Source of the DNA: Welwitschia mirabilis
Lineage: Eukaryota; Gnetophyta; Gnetopsida; Welwitschiales
Length of the DNA: 64,000 nucleotides
Reading direction: 5' to 3'
Assembly: GCA_051453625.1 (NCBI GenBank)
Contig: JBOZIK010000001.1
Span: forward strand, 197,421,691-197,485,690
Part shown: positions 34,141 through 46,044 of the stretch, in pieces
How positions within the stretch are numbered: the first letter of the stretch is position 1
How the letters are laid out: every line of letters begins with the position of its first letter
Notes under the pieces: generated by a model
The model's database searches: none
Told to the model about the DNA's origin: nothing
Seen by the model: the letters and a program-made list of their open reading frames with translations, nothing else
Program-made: the position numbers and the translations under genes

Positions 34141-35968
34141 AATAAAATAACATAAAGTTAAAATTGGTTTCATTTAAGAGATTAACTTTTGATGATGTTA
34201 AGTTCTAGAGTTTATTCTTAGATAAAAACTAGAATTGTGATACATATATAGATGTCCTATTTTATGATGTAAGAGGTTAATCCTTTAGGTCTCTCTTAAC
34301 TAGTTGTTTGATCGATAATTAATTTGGTAAAGGAATTCTTAAGAAAATATTTTAGCTTTTATTATGATTATCATAGCTAATATTCTATATAAACTTTTAA
34401 GTGATTATGGTCTCATATATATTCAACAGAATTCATACATATAGATGTGAGATTTTGTACTATGAAGGTATAAATGAGGATCTCTATATGATGTGAAGGG
34501 GAAAAAAGAAGAAGAGAGAGAAAAAATAAGCTAAGATATGCTTATATAAGTTTTCTATTACATCCATGCATTTCCATGAGAAGGATTACATATGTACACA
34601 TTCTAATTATAGGTCCATACCATTGAGAAGATACATATGTACATATAAAGATCTCCATACCAAGGGTACCTTGAAATGAAAAAAATATTTAATGATAAAT
34701 CATATCTAGCTTTATGAATCTAATCCAAGTCATTAGAATACAACACTTATGGTGATATCAATTAGGTAATTTTTAATCTTTATTACCTAATTAAGATGTC
34801 TATTATAACAAAACATAAATAAAAATACAAGGTGGAAATTGAAATAGATAAATCAAATAAAAATAACTTTACATTTTAAAAATCTATATTGAATCATACT
34901 TTAAACACTAATAAGATAAGAGTTAATCTAGATTCTTCTATACATACACTATAATACATTTCCATTATTTAATTACTTTAAAATTGTAGATCTATCACAA
35001 ACATGAAAGAAATATTTCCTTCAAAGAAAAAGGTTTTCCAAAACTAACACCCAATCTTAACATGCATATACCATGTTCAACATTATAATTTCTTTATTAA
35101 TAAAATATATCATTAAAGGTAAATATACATGCATTTCATATAGTAGATCTAAGACAGAATAAATCATAAGTATGGTAACATAGGAGATGTTCATGTGTAG
35201 CTTAAGTAAACTCATGAAGGTATTCATATCTATATCTCTATATACCATCCAAGCATCTCCTCTGAAAAGCGATGCTCACATAGGTTCTAATTTTTTGGAT
35301 ATATTACATTCCCATGCTAGTTGCCTAGTTTTCATGAGTAATGCTCAATAGTTACATGCCAAAGGCCTTAAAACTATAGAATGTGTAAGCTCTCCATAAA
35401 AATTAAGATCTTTAACAAAGTGTCTCATTCTCATAATGTAAATATACCAAAAATTTCCTCATCATATAGAGTCTCCATCTTTTTTATATAATCATTTCTT
35501 TTACTTTTTTATTTATTTATATTTTTTTATGAAAATTTGGCTATATTTGGCATTGAGGTCTTCTTCTTATATAATGTGTACCTTTTTTATAAACATAAAG
35601 ATACTCAATATCAAAGAAGTATCTTCTTCATAGAAGTAGGGCTGTTTAATAATGAGTGTCCTCACCATATGAAGATGCTTTCTTTTACTTCTTTTTATTA
35701 CCTTTCTCTCTGTATCTCTTTTTTTAATGTATAAATAGCTTAATTTTTTTCTTTACTTCTTCCCATCCCCTTTTCAACCCCTACTTTTCCCCCCTTCTTT
35801 AAGGTAAAACATTCTTTACATAAATTTCTTAATATACATACATCTCTTTTCTTCATTGGATGAATAGATAACTAGATTTATTTGTATGATTCTTAGCATG
35901 GAAATGAGTGAAACCATGTAGGTCTTCTATGTCTATTGTTTGTATCATCTATATGAAAACATATCTTG

Positions 35969-36020
<52 letters not shown>

Positions 36021-36572
36021 NNNNNNNNNNNNNNNNNNNNNNNNNNNNNNNNNNNNNNNNNNNNNNNNNNNNNNNNNNNNNNNNNNNNNNNNNNNNNNNN
36101 NNNNNNNNNNNNNNNNNNNNNNNNNNNNNNNNNNNNNNNNNNNNNNNNNNNNNNNNNNNNNNNNNNNNNNNNNNNNNNNNNNNNNNNNNNNNNNNNNNNN
36201 NNNNNNNNNNNNNNNNNNNNNNNNNNNNNNNNNNNNNNNNNNNNNNNNNNNNNNNNNNNNNNNNNNNNNNNNNNNNNNNNNNNNNNNNNNNNNNNNNNNN
36301 NNNNNNNNNNNNNNNNNNNNNNNNNNNNNNNNNNNNNNNNNNNNNNNNNNNNNNNNNNNNNNNNNNNNNNNNNNNNNNNNNNNNNNNNNNNNNNNNNNNN
36401 NNNNNNNNNNNNNNNNNNNNNNNNNNNNNNNNNNNNNNNNNNNNNNNNNNNNNNNNNNNNNNNNNNNNNNNNNNNNNNNNNNNNNNNNNNNNNNNNNNNN
36501 NNNNNNNNNNNNNNNNNNNNNNNNNNNNNTCTATGTCTATTGATTGTATCCTCTATATGAAAACATATCTTG

Positions 36573-36642
<70 letters not shown>

Positions 36643-36749
36643 TACTTTTTCATATTGTATGAAGGCCTTTAGCCATATCTTTAAAGTAGAAAATTTCACA
36701 CTTAGATATAAAGATTCTTTTGAATCTAGTTGAGGTCATAATCACTTCA
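34141..36749. other. AT-rich region with CT microsatellites
   Basis: No coding match. Includes (CT)25 at 35971-36020 and (CT)33 at 36575-36640. These are separated by a 509-N gap and each is preceded by nearly the same 45 bp (35926-35970 and 36530-36574). It may contain the 3' LTR of gypsy C, but I found no counterpart to the sequence before 30862. A TATATA-poor, T-rich promoter-like stretch around 35450-35530 is not assignable. Confidence 0.45.
36575..36640. repeat. (CT)33 microsatellite
   Basis: Perfect CT dinucleotide run. A twin run at 35971-36020 borders the 509-N gap on its left, so the true locus may be a single long CT tract plus flank duplicated at the gap. Confidence 0.9.
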
Positions 36750-38102
36750 AAGTCTTGGTAGAGTATCAAGTATGACATCTAAAATAAAAGCTTAAATATT
36801 TGTTTAAGAATTTATTCATTAAATTAGTCCCTAATCGAAAAAGTAGTGGTAGATGTCTCAATAATTAATGTTTTATATGATGAACAGGAAATGTATGTAC
36901 TTATTATAATTCTCAGTTTTAGTTAAGAATAAACCACAACTTAACATCTTCAAAATTCTATCTCTGAAGTAACATTGATTTTAGGTTTATCTAACTCTTT
37001 CTATAATTCTAGATTAAGGAAAAATGAAGAAAATAATGACATGAGGAAATAAGTTCATGAAATAGTTTAAGTAGTTATCCATTAAATTTAAAATAACTAT
37101 TAACCTCAAGAATTAAAATCTTGATAGCAGCATGAGATAATATTTTTAACATTTTAAAATATCTAGTTCAATTAGACATGAATTCACTAGAAAATTTATG
37201 ATGTTTTGAATTCTATAATAATACTAGATAATTAGGTTTAATAGATTTACTATGCATGTTCTTATCATGATAAGCTTATTTTTAAGGGATGCATGGGAAA
37301 TAAGGTAGGCTTATTTTTTAGGTATGAATGATAAATATTCAATTGTTTCACATCCAAAGTTATGTATAAATGTTCATTCATTGGTCTTACTTAAGTATAC
37401 ACCTTTAAAGTCCTATATGAGATTTATTTTTAGTGCTTTAAAGACTTATAGCTTTGTATCCATGAAATCTTTACTATCCCATTTCTAAAACTAATAAGGA
37501 CATTATGAGTACCTAAAAACGACCTTCCCAAGATAAGGGGAATATCCGTAGGTTGTCATCCATTTTCAACACTATCAAATCCACTAGATAGTAAAATTAT
37601 TTAATCTATATTAAGACATCCTGTGTTACTCTTATGGTTATCTCAGTTGATTAGTTAGTAAATTGTAATGTTATTTTTGTTTTTTTAATCCTTTTAATCT
37701 AAGTTCTTTGCATGGTTTAGAGGGTATTAGCTTCATATGAGCTATTCAATTTAGCAAGGCTTTATTTCTCTTTCTATTTCCTAGAACACATGAAATTATT
37801 AAGAAACTAGAATCTTGAAACTTAAGTGAAAGTTTGTTTTGAAGTATAGAATTCACCCATTAGACTAAGAAATCTCTTATTTTAATGTTCATTTTTCTCT
37901 TTACCATTCATTTTATCCTTAAACAGCTTATGATCAGATGGATTTTCTTGATGATGTCTAACCGTGAAATGTTAATATGTGATACTTATAATCCAACTAT
38001 AAAGAAGATCAATATATGGTACTAAATAAGATCAATATTTTAATTCTTTATAAATTTTAATTTATTCTTCTTCAAGTTGTCTTTTTCTTTAATTACATAA
38101 GT
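36750..38102 (-). pseudogene. gypsy E protease and linker, left part
   Basis: The minus strand at 37830-37690 reads LIISCVLGNRKRNKALLN then HMKLIPSKPCKELRLKGLKK, matching the family's 'CTIG...KALLDLGASVNLLPYSVYKQLGLG'. The catalytic Asp is Asn. Farther left, 37560-37480 reads PTDIPLILGRSFLGTHNVLI then FRNGIVKIS, the IPLILGRPFLATANALI..R.G.MKLSF block. A protease-RT linker fades by about 36750; no reverse transcriptase was found beyond. The gag that precedes it lies at 63472-64000, separated by the gypsy array. Confidence 0.75.
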
Positions 38103-39440
38103 ACTTAACATACAAAGTTGACATTCTAATTATATCTGACCAATTTAGATTATTAGAAAACATTAATATGTCTTATACCTCTTTTAAATATCATTTGTAC
38201 ATTTATTACCTTCCGATGACATTTTTAGGCTATTTACAACATTGTGAAGGATATGCTGAACATTGAGGACCATTCATTCAAAAATACTAATACCATTATT
38301 TAGGTCAATAGTGCTGCTAGTGCTTTAGAGAAATACACTTCAAAAGCTACATTTTGGAGCTAGCATTAAAAAATAATCAAAATGTAGTTATGGGCTTAAT
38401 CAATTTTCACATAAAAAAGAATTGGCACTTTAATGATACATAATGGTGATGTGGAAGACATGTAGTAGTGACATGTGACAATGTTAAGTGAGATGACATG
38501 GGAGATACATAGAAATATCATCAGTTGATAGAAGCCTCAGCATTTAGAAGCCACATGTTAAACTTATTATGATGATCTTTACCTAATGCAAGAAGATAAA
38601 AATCTACCTAATGCTACATAATTAGCTATTTAGCTATCCATATAACACTATAATCCAAAAGCTTTCATCCATCCTCCATGTCATACTTACCTATAAAAGG
38701 GCCTTAAGACTTCATTTGTATGAATCCTTTGGTTGGAAAAGTAGCATAAATCCTTGGAGCATCACAGTCGGCATGGCCATCTAAGCACCTTCTTTGGGAG
38801 AAGACATGTCCCAAGGCTAGTTTGAGGAGTCCATACTAGGCTTATCTTGTTCCTATAATGTAATGTACTTTTTTAATTTAATAAAATGGTAGTTATTTAT
38901 CTTTGATTTTGAGTTATGAATAGCTTCTTTGTTGTAATACTTAAATGGAAATTATATTATCAAATTACATTATTAACTAAGTAAATTCCTTAAGTTTGTT
39001 AGTTGTGATTACTTCTACTTGATGAAATTTGAGTACTATAGTCCTTACTTTCCATGCTTATGAAATGTCTATGAAGTACTAAGGAATTATTAAATTCACT
39101 AACCCTTATATGGTGAATGAAATTATGTCACCATGACCTGAGCCATCATAACTTGATAGTTTGGGTTATGTTCCAAGAAATTGTATGATATTATTAGAGT
39201 GAAGGATTACTGGTAGATAAATGAAGCTAGACCTCTGGATCTCATTGTTTTTTCTGCCCTATTGATCAAAATTTCATTATAATTCTCAACTTTTGCTTTT
39301 TCCTTTTGTTTGAATTACATTACAAGTTTGGCAAAATTTGTATAATTTTTATTAATTCATCCCATTAATCCCTGTGAAAAAATTATACTAGGTTTTCAAC
39401 TAGTTTATTTTGGTTCAATGGCACTTCATAGCACATAGAT
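38103..39440 (+). repeat. gypsy LTRa (1338 bp)
   Basis: Begins acttaacatacaaagttgac (TG changed to AC) and ends near cacatag. TATA box TATAAAAG at 38692-38699, followed by ggGCCttaagac. Matches LTRs b, c and d along its full length. Confidence 0.8.
38692..38699 (+). promoter_or_regulatory. gypsy LTR TATA box
   Basis: TATAAAAGGGCCTTAAG in LTRa; the same element is seen at about 40679 (LTRb), 50496-50503 (LTRc) and, worn to tatgaaatgg, near 62726 (LTRd). It is followed in b and d by a GGGC...GCCC inverted repeat. It would place transcription start, and so the U3/R border, about 25-35 bp downstream. Confidence 0.6.
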
Positions 39441-39450
39441 TTTTGGCATC
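39441..39450 (+). mobile_element. 10 bp remnant of a gypsy internal region
   Basis: ttttggcatc is all that lies between LTRa and LTRb. It equals the start of the primer-binding site (TTTTGGCGCC with CG changed to CA and one C>T). The rest of a whole internal region is missing. Confidence 0.7.
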
Positions 39451-41389
39451 TAATAGCATATAAAAATTGACATTTTGATAAGTTATCTGACTAATTTATC
39501 TTAATAGGAGACAATAAAATAATCATTTTATCATGAAGATATGTCTTATGCCTTTTTTAAATATTATTTGTAAACTTATCATCTTTCCATGGCATTTTTA
39601 GGATATTTATTACATTTTAAGGACATGCTAAAAACTGAAGATCATATAGCTTAAAATGTTGACATCATTAGTTAGATCACTAGTGTCACCAATCCTTCTA
39701 AGTGGAACACTTCAATTCTTAGATTCTGAACTTGTCATGAAAAATTTAGCCAAATGTAGTTACGGGCNNNNNNNNNNNNNNNNNNNNNNNNNNNNNNNNN
39801 NNNNNNNNNNNNNNNNNAGTAATGAGGATGATACATAGCAACAACACGATAGTATCATCATTGGCAGAAGAATTAGCATTCATAAGTAACATGTAGATTT
39901 CATCATGATGACTCTCACTTAATGTAAGAAGATAAATATCCTACCTAATGCTACATTATAAGAAATTTGTAACTACTTATCTAATACTACAAGCCAAAGT
40001 ATTCTTACCACATCACATCTTATGTTTACATATAAAAGGGCATTTAGCCCTCATTTATAACNNNNNNNNNNNNNNNNNNNNNNNNNNNNNNNNNNNNNNN
40101 NNNNNNNNNNNNNNNNNNNNNNNNNNNNNNNNNNNNNNNNNNNNNNNNNNNNNNNNNNNNNNNNNNNNNNNNNNNNNNNNNNNNNNNNNNNNNNNNNNNN
40201 NNNNNNNNNNNNNNNNNNNNNNNNNNNNNNNNNNNNNNNNNNNNNNNNNNNNNNNNNNNNNNNNNNNNNNNNNNNNNNNNNNNNNNNNNNNNNNNNNNNN
40301 NNNNNNNNNNNNNNNNNNNNNNAGATCACTAATGTCGCTAATCCTTCTAAGTGGAACACTTCAATACTTACATTCTAAACTTGTCATGAAAAATTTAGCC
40401 AAATGTAGTTACGGGCTTAATTAGGTTTTACATTAGAAATAACTAGCATCTTTGATGAGTCATGGTAGTAATGAGGATGATACATAGCAACAACACGATA
40501 GTATCATCATTGGCAAAAGAATTAGCATCCATAAGTAACATGTAGATTTCATCATGATAACTCTCACTTAATGTAAGAAGATAAAGATCCTACCTAATGC
40601 TACATTATAAGAAATTTGTAACTACTTACCTAATACTACAAGCCAAAGGATTCTTACCACATCAAATCTTATGCTTACATATAAAAGGGCATTTAGCCCT
40701 CATTTATAATCTCCTTTAGTTGGTAAAGTAGTAGAATCTTAGAGCATTAAGTTGACATGGCCTTCTAAGTACCTTCTTTGGGAGTGATATTTCTTCAAGG
40801 CTAACTTGAGAAGTTTATACTAGCTTCCTTCTTCTTTTGATGTAATATGCCTTTTCTAATTTAATATAAATGGTTGTTTAATTTTCATTTTAAGTTATAA
40901 ATAACTTTATAATTGTAATGCTTAAGAGAAAACTATTATGATGTTACATTATTCTTGAGTGAACTCTCTAGCTAGTTGATTTATGTCTCTTTTATTTGAT
41001 GTATTTTAAGTACTTTAAGTCCTTACTTTTCATACTTATTTAAGAGCTGTGAAGAACCAGATGACTATTGAGTTCACCAATCATCATGACCTAAACCATT
41101 ATGACTTTATAGTTTAAGTATGTTTTAGGAATGTTTAGAATATCTTTGAATTGAAGAATTGATAGAAAATAAATCAAGTTAAACCTTGAAGCTTGTTTAC
41201 TTTTCTAACTCTCTAATCAAAGTTTGAACAACATTATCAAACTTCCTTTTTTTCTTATTTCTTTGATTCTAATTGCAATATAAATGAGACTTGTATAATG
41301 TCTATTAAGAAATCATAATTATCCCTATGGAAGAATGATATTAGGTATTCACCTCATTTATTTTGATTCAAATGCACTACACATGAACA
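39451..41389 (+). repeat. gypsy LTRb (about 1.29 kb plus gap-duplicated block)
   Basis: 5' LTR of internal 1, from taatagcatataaaaattgac to tgaaca. Its apparent 1939 bp includes a 388 bp block given twice (39674-40061 and 40323-40710) around a 261-N gap. Removing one copy and the gap leaves about 1290 bp, in line with the other LTRs. The 50-N gap at 39768-39817 matches exactly 50 bases in the second copy (40417-40466). Confidence 0.8.
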
Positions 41390-41394
41390 AATTT

Positions 41395-41412
41395 TAGTAG
41401 TGTTACCAAGGA
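41395..41412 (+). promoter_or_regulatory. gypsy internal 1 primer-binding site
   Basis: tagtagtgttaccaagga against TGGCGCCGTTGCCGGGGA. Eight of 18 differ: five G>A, two C>T and one C>G. It directly follows LTRb. This is the Asp-tRNA type site of Athila/Tat elements. Confidence 0.75.
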
Positions 41413-42179
41413 TAATGACATGTTATCTTCTTAGGAGGAGTACAATTTTACTTTTTGCAAGCTTTTAGTTTATTATTTTAAGTTTTTCTAGCTTTTAGAA
41501 TTCTTTCTCTTCAATAAAACCTAAACTAGTCTATTTTATTTTTCTGTTGTCTGTTTATTTTTTTTTTCCTACTTTTAGTGATGGGTATTGGTTCATTTCC
41601 AATTATACCTAAACTAGTCTAGTTTAGAATTTTCTTAGTTTTTTTTCTCTAACCTAATATATATATTTCATACCAAATATTTTGCTTTGTAGATCTAATA
41701 AAGTTTTTGTAGGTAATAATTAATAAGGCAAAAAACTAAAATTTAAACTTATTTTTTGGTATTCTTTCTATTTCCTATAATCTAAACTCATTTTTTGGTA
41801 TTACGTAATTTTACTATTATAAAATGCTAAAAATGAAAATCATTTAGGATTTCCTTTCCATAGATTTTATTTTACGTTTTGTACCATTTATATTTTCTAT
41901 AAAAGTTCCCTATTATCTTGTAACTTTCATTACTTTACATGAATATTATGAACATGTTTTTTCCCTCAAGATATAACTTCAAACTAGACTAGCATCATTG
42001 CCTTTCCTTAGTGCCACTACTAGCATTTTTGCATAGATTCCTCTCAGACTTAAAGTAAACCTTCTATAATTTATTTAAGACCTATTTGTTATTTGGCCTT
42101 TCCTTGAAACTTATCTAAAACTTGCATGCCTTGGATCTGAAATGAATTAAGATTATTAATTAGAAACCCCTTTAATAAC
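41413..42179 (+). other. gypsy internal 1 leader
   Basis: T-rich untranslated leader, with gataatgacatg right after the primer-binding site and 'agtgatgggta' near 41578. The matching leader of internal 2 is at 51254-51576 and 54764-55200. Confidence 0.6.
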
Positions 42180-43310
42180 ATGGACCCTAACTCTGAAGGA
42201 AATGAATAATAAATAATTCTGTGTGAATATCAACCTAATGATAACCCCAAAAAAGAACAAGAATCTACCTCTCAAAAATAAACTAACATGCCCATTCTAA
42301 TTTTAAATGTGCTTTCAATATACCTCAACCAAACCAAGAGTTGATAAACAACCTTTATGCCTATTACCTTAATCAAGGGATAGCTTTAATTCTTATCTAG
42401 AACAAATTACAAAATCAATCAAATAATAACCCTTCCCCTAAGAAAAACCTTGTGTGACTACTTACAACCAAAATGCTTAGGAACCTCCTCATGCATAGTC
42501 CAATCATCAATAACATAAACATTAGAATTTAAATCATCCATCATCCAATTATTACCTCACTTTCATGGCTTAGAATATAAAAATCCTTATTTGCACCTCA
42601 AAGAATTTGAATGTATGCTATCTATCCTACTACAATATCCTAACACCTATGACATTATTAGACTCACTTTTTTTCCATTATGCTTAGAAGGAAAAAACTA
42701 AGTCTAGGTTCTACACCCTTAGATTTCCATCAATTAGAACATAGGCTAATTTAAATAAGCCTTTTATTTCCAAATTTTTCCAAACCACAAAAAAAATTTC
42801 CTAAGGCAAGAAATTATGAATTATCAATAAAAGAATTATGAAATCTTATCCCCAGCCTTAGAAAAATTTAAGAATCTACTATGAAAATGTCTGTAACATT
42901 GATTTAAACTAGGAAAAGAGATTATTTGTCTACAAGTAATAAGCAATTAGTAAAGATAATGATTAGGAATAATTTTCCTAGTATTCCACTAGAGGAGGCT
43001 TGAAACTACCTCAAAACTATAGTAGAAAGCTTTAAAATTTGGGAGGAGCCAAGTAAACCAGATAGATTTCATTACTTCGTTAGGCCCATGAGTGTGGTCA
43101 AGGTACATAATAACTTTGAAGTTAATAAGAGAATAGAGGAGTTAATAAGAAAAGTAAAATTATTATTCACCTCATCTTTACTTATAACCACCAAACCTAA
43201 ATGTCTCTATTGCTACATAGACTCATGCGAGATAGCTAAATGTCCTTACATTTCTCTATTTTACCACATAGTAAATGAGCAACTTAATGTAGTTGAAGAT
43301 TAGTAGAAAA
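42180..43310 (+). pseudogene. gypsy internal 1 gag
   Basis: The plus strand reads MDPNSEGNE at 42180, then SSCIVQSSIT near 42490, then LLPHFHGLEYKNPYLHLKEF near 42552-42611 (family: LLPTFHGLENEDPYLHLKEFE), then FPNHKKNFLRQEIMNYQ near 42775 and LEKFKNLL near 42860. An open stretch at 43088-43303 ends with the knuckle CLYCYIDSCEIAKCP, where the family has CX2CX4HX4C; the His place reads Cys. It would build the particle and package RNA. Stops replace Gln and Trp codons. Confidence 0.85.
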
Positions 43311-44100
43311 ATAAAAAAGAGACCTCTATTCCAACACCTATAATCCTCCATGGAGGACTCATCTGAAATTTACTTAGAAATAAGATAACTTATATAGTTA
43401 AAATCATAAAAACCAACTAAGAATATCATTTCTTTCATCATTATCTCATTCCTTTTCATCAAACTACCAAAAACCCTTTTCATCAACACCATTGAAGGAG
43501 TTATTGAGAAAATTCATGGACACTTAAGCCCAAATTAATTATGATCAATTCTAAACTAATCATGACCATGAAATTAATGCTTAATAAACATTCGTTCATC
43601 TTAAAAAACCTTAAACAAATCACCCCAATCCAAACCTAAATGCTTTAATAAATTCTCTTTTATCTAAACCAAAGAGAACTTGGAAAACTTCCAATAAATT
43701 CACAAACAAATCTTAAAGGCATTAGATTCATAGAATTAATAGAGTCCATAAAAATCAAAGATATTTAGATCATTCATCTGATAAGCTGGAAAGAATTGAA
43801 AAATTAACCCAAGCAAAATAGAATTAATGAAAAATCAACTCTCATAGGAAACAAAGATAAAAATGAAATAATAAAGGAATCCTTACTCATATACAAAGAA
43901 CCTTTACCCTTCCCCAAGCTTAAGAAGAAGAACATCATGAAAAAAATATTAGAGGCTTCAGAAATCTTTAAAGAAGCCAAGATAAAAATCCCAATCTTAG
44001 AATCAATTAAGCAAGTTCCTTCCTACACAAAGTTCCTCCAAGACACGTGCATGATAAAAAGGCATATGAATGTAAAAAGTAAAGTCTTTTTAGTTTAATA
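43311..44100 (+). pseudogene. gypsy internal 1 gag-protease linker
   Basis: The plus strand near 43890-44090 reads NLYPSPKLKKKNIMKKILEA, then SEIFKEAKIKIPILESIKQV, then PSYTKFLQDTC. This is the family's block 'PFPQRLKK....LE.FKKV.INIPLLDAIKQVPSYAKFLKDLCT' just ahead of protease. Upstream, 43311-43880, is loosely Lys/Asn-rich and poorly conserved. Confidence 0.75.
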
Positions 44101-44720
44101 GATTAGTGCAATTATTCAAAATCAATTTCTACATGAATACAAAGACTTTGGGTTCCCTACAATTGCTATTACCATTGCAAACAAATAACTTAAAACAACC
44201 CCTATTAGACTTGGAAACTAGTGTAAACTTACTTCCCTATAAAACATATAAAGAATTAGGCTTGGAGGGGCTTAAAAATATTAAAATCCAACTTTAACTC
44301 ACTAACAATTCTATGAAAACCCCATTAGGAGTTATAGAGAATGTTATTGTTAGAATGAATAGGTACTATTTTTTAGAGGATTTTGTGGTTTTAGATATGT
44401 AGAACATAACAAATCAGTTAGTACCTATCATATTAGGAAGAACCTTCCTAGCAAGTTTACATGTCTTGATTAACTATAGAAATGATTTAATGAAAATATC
44501 TTTTGGTAACATGATGATAGAATTGAATGTTTTCAATGCCATGAAGTTATCTTTAAATGGTGATGGAATAGAACATGTGGATAAAATAGAAATATTTCTT
44601 GAAAACCAAAAATATTCCACTCACTTTTATAATGATCATGCCATATACCCTCAAGTATAGGAATCCTACACCATCCCTAAAAGTGAAGCCATCATAGAAC
44701 TTAAAAATTTTTTCAAAAAA
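44101..44720 (+). pseudogene. gypsy internal 1 protease
   Basis: Open residues at 44106-44297 include QPLLDLETSVNLLPYKTYKE with LGLEGLK after it. The catalytic Asp codon is 44208-44210, but Gly of D-x-G is Glu, the same change seen in gypsy D. Downstream are VPIILGRTFLASL near 44420 and LINYRNDLMKISFGNMMIEL (44469 on), the usual IPIILGRPFLAT..ALI..R.G.MKLSFGNM..EL. Apart from the Gly change and a few stops this copy is well preserved. Confidence 0.85.
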
Positions 44721-44839
44721 ATGAGTTGTTAAATCTTTTTAGGAAACATTGACAAGCAATTAAATGATTCTTTTCAACATTAAAGTCATTGATCTACCAT
44801 TTGTATGTATCACATTTACTTAGAAGAAAATACTAAATC

Positions 44840-46018
44840 ATCCATCAAAGCGTAATGAAGAAGCAACCCGACTTTGAAAGAGGTAGTGAAGAATGAAGTA
44901 ATCAAAGTATTAGATAATAAAATCATCTACCCCCTCTTAGATTGTAAATGAGTAAGTTTAACTCAAACAATAGCAAGTAAATATATAATTATTCTACTAC
45001 TAAATGACTACAATGAACTTATTCCTACTAGGCTTGTAGTTAATGGAGAATGTGTAGAGACTATAGAGAACTCAGTGCCATTTCAAGAAAGGACCATTTT
45101 ACTCTCCTATTTTCTCATGAGATCTTAGAATAACTTATGGGATATGCTTTTTGATATATAGATGAATAATTAGGATGTAATCAAATAGAAATAGCTCCTA
45201 ATAACCAAGACAAAACTACTTTCACTTACAAACGTAGAACATGTACCTATAGATGAATGGTTTTTAGTTTGTATAATGCCCCTACTACATTTAAAAGTCA
45301 TATGCTTGAAATTATTTTTTATTCTCTAGACTTATGCATTCAAATTTTTATGGATGATTTCTCTATCTATGAGGCCTCTTTTGATCATTTTATTCATAAC
45401 TTAGAATTTATTCTTACTTGACGCATAAAAAATGCCTTGTATTAATTGGGAAAAATGTCATTTTATGGTTAACAAAGGCATAGTTTTAGGACATATTATC
45501 TCTTCATAAAGAATTTAAATAGACCCTTCAAAGGATTCATTAATTACATACCTACCTTCTCTACAAAATATGAATATATTAGATCCTTTTTAGAATAGGT
45601 AGGTTATTACATAAGGTTTATTAAAGACTTTAGTAAAATTTTCAAAGCTCTTTGTAATCTCCTAACTAAAGATATCTATTTTAATTAGACCCATAAGTTT
45701 CATCAAGATTTTAATGATCTCAACCAAAAACTTAGCATTACACTTGTTATTCAACCATTTAATTACAAGTTAATCTCTAAAATCATGTTTGATGCTACCC
45801 ATTATGCAGTTGGGATCATTTTAAAATTAAGAGTAGATAAAAGACCAATTATCATCTACTTTGTAAGTAAAACCTTGAACAACACTCAACTAAACTATAA
45901 TATTACTAAAAAAGAGCTTTTTATCATAGTCTTTATCTTAGAAAAATTTAAATAATATCTCTTGGGTTATAAGGTAATTATCTACACAATACCTTAGATA
46001 CCTATTTGCTAAAAAGGA
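44840..46018 (+). pseudogene. gypsy internal 1 reverse transcriptase and RNase H
   Basis: The plus strand reads VVKNEVIKVLDNKIIYPL near 44880, then YNELIPTRLVVNGE near 45010, then the catalytic FMDDFS with MDD at 45350-45358, then SFDHFIHNLEFILT. RNase H follows at about 45720-45990: DLNQKLSITLVIQPFNYKL, IMFDATHYAVGIILK, then IYFVSKTLNNTQLNYNITKK and ELFIIVFILEKFK. The first RNase H Asp (MFDA) and Glu (KKEL) are present. A 26-N gap follows. Several stops in RT; RNase H is nearly open. Confidence 0.85.
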
Positions 46019-46044
46019 NNNNNNNNNNNNNNNNNNNNNNNNNN

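Noticed and set aside
35908-36733. Long frames with Leu-Ser repeats
   Set aside because: They are translations of (CT)n and of a 509-N gap, not genes.
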